A stretch of 5,230 nucleotides of DNA from an uncultured Coriobacteriaceae bacterium. GTDB lineage: Bacteria; Actinomycetota; Coriobacteriia; Coriobacteriales; Eggerthellaceae. Every line of letters begins with the position of its first letter. The stretch's first letter is position 1. The notes under the pieces are model-generated. The model was not told where the DNA came from, ran no database searches, and was given only the letters and a program-made list of their open reading frames with translations. The stretch lies in NCBI GenBank assembly GCA_900552585.1, contig USAB01000103.1, positions 1 to 5,230 on the forward strand, in the 5' to 3' direction. Position numbers and translations under genes: made by a program. Positions 4,530 to 5,230 of the stretch are shown piece after piece.

Positions 4530-5230
4530 ACTGAGTGAGAAGCTTTTGGCCCGTACGTCGCACGGCGTGAATCCGCCGGCGCTGCTGGTCCTGGAGGACG
4601 GCACGGTGTTCGAGGGGACCGCGCCCGCCGCACGCGGCGAGGTGTACGGCGAGGTGTGCTTCAACACCTCCCTCGTCGGTTACCTGGAGGTCCTATCCGA
4701 CCCGTCGTATGCCGGCCAGATCGTGACCATGACGTATCCGCAGATCGGCAATTACGGCGTGAACCCCGACGACCTGCAGCGCGATACGCTTGCGCTGCGC
4801 GGCTTTGTGGTGCACGACCTGTGCACGCAGCCGTCGAACTGGCGCAGCACGCAGTCGCTGGACGCGTTCCTGAAGCAGAACGGCGTCGTGGCCATCGAGG
4901 GCGTGGACACGCGCGAGCTGACGCGCCATCTTCGCGACCACGGTGCGCAGCGCGGCGTGCTGTCCACCGAGGACCTGGATATCATGAGCCTGTTGGAGAA
5001 GGTTCGCGCAAGCCGCTCCATCGTGGGCGTGAACCTGGCGGAAACCGTCAGCTGCACGGAGGAATTGTCGTTCGGGCCGGAGAACCTGCCCGAAAGCCAG
5101 GAATTCGCGCTTTCCGACCCGGCGCCGGCGCGCCATAAGGTGGTCGCATACGACTGCGGCGCGAAGGACGCTATCATGGGCGGCCTGGTGCGCGTGGGCT
5201 GCGACGTGGTGCGCGGGCCGTGGGATACGC
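4522..5230 (+). CDS. carA: Carbamoyl-phosphate synthase small (glutaminase) subunit, 5' part
   Basis: CarA hydrolyses glutamine and feeds ammonia to CarB, which makes carbamoyl phosphate for PyrB and for arginine synthesis. The frame is open to the window end, giving 236 of about 370-390 expected residues. The N-terminal small-chain domain is clear: LLVLEDGTVFEG (21-32), GEVCFNTSLVGYLEVLSDPS (43-62), YAGQIVTMTYPQIGNYG (63-79) and AIEGVDTRELTRHLRDHGAQ (124-143). The class I glutamine amidotransferase domain begins at KVVAYDCGAKDAIMGGL (206-222); its catalytic Cys/His/Glu lie beyond the window. The GTG at 4522 is chosen because GGAAGGTGA (4508-4516) ends 5 nt upstream. It overlaps the pyrC stop by 8 nt, implying coupling. 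This start gives about 18 residues ahead of the usual N-terminus (SELSEKLLARTSHG); a GTG at 4567 would remove most of them but has no Shine-Dalgarno. Confidence 0.95.
   Translation, partial: MSELSEKLLARTSHGVNPPALLVLEDGTVFEGTAPAARGEVYGEVCFNTSLVGYLEVLSDPSYAGQIVTMTYPQIGNYGVNPDDLQRDTLALRGFVVHDLCTQPSNWRSTQSLDAFLKQNGVVAIEGVDTRELTRHLRDHGAQRGVLSTEDLDIMSLLEKVRASRSIVGVNLAETVSCTEELSFGPENLPESQEFALSDPAPARHKVVAYDCGAKDAIMGGLVRVGCDVVRGPWDT

Overview
This window (about 60% G+C by eye) holds the start of a pyrimidine-biosynthesis operon, pyrR-pyrB-pyrC-carA, all on the + strand. It is preceded by a GatB/YqeY-family gene and the 3' end of a YARHG-domain protein gene. GC-rich codon use, strong Gram-positive-type Shine-Dalgarno sequences, a Gly/Asn/Thr linker feeding a YARHG domain, and PyrR-type RNA attenuation together suggest a high-GC Gram-positive gut-type actinobacterium. 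Class Coriobacteriia (Eggerthellales-like) is my best guess, but this rests on general resemblance, not on a search.

Layout. 1-458: C-terminal part of a YARHG-domain protein, closed by an intrinsic terminator at 511-542. 543-724: no intact gene, but a decayed zinc-ribbon coding remnant (571-643) and a likely -10 element before the next gene. 725-1168: GatB/YqeY-family protein, followed by a terminator at 1210-1241. 1242-1623: an intergenic region of about 380 bases with an imperfect dyad, a well-formed promoter (TTTACG-17 bp-TATAAT) and a leader RNA of about 230 nt. The leader carries a PyrR-binding loop, an antiterminator pairing, an attenuator terminator with seven T residues, and a hairpin that can cover the pyrR ribosome-binding site and start codon. 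1624-2313: pyrR. 2313-3254: pyrB. 3238-4529: pyrC, interrupted by a frameshift. 4522 to the window end: 5' part of carA.

How the parts work together. CarA (with CarB, presumably just downstream) makes carbamoyl phosphate, PyrB condenses it with aspartate, and PyrC closes the ring to dihydroorotate. PyrR with bound UMP should hold the leader in the terminating fold and so switch the operon off when pyrimidines are plentiful. Junctions are tight: 1-nt overlap pyrR/pyrB, 17-nt pyrB/pyrC, 8-nt pyrC/carA, each with a Shine-Dalgarno inside the upstream gene, so translation is probably coupled.

The most striking points are the pyrC frameshift near 3855-3858 in an otherwise intact operon; the nearly complete PyrR attenuator plus a second possible control hairpin on the pyrR start; a PyrR tail of about 48 residues beyond the normal family end; and the zinc-ribbon remnant. 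I see no mobile element, CRISPR array, tRNA or rRNA, and no new multi-gene system.
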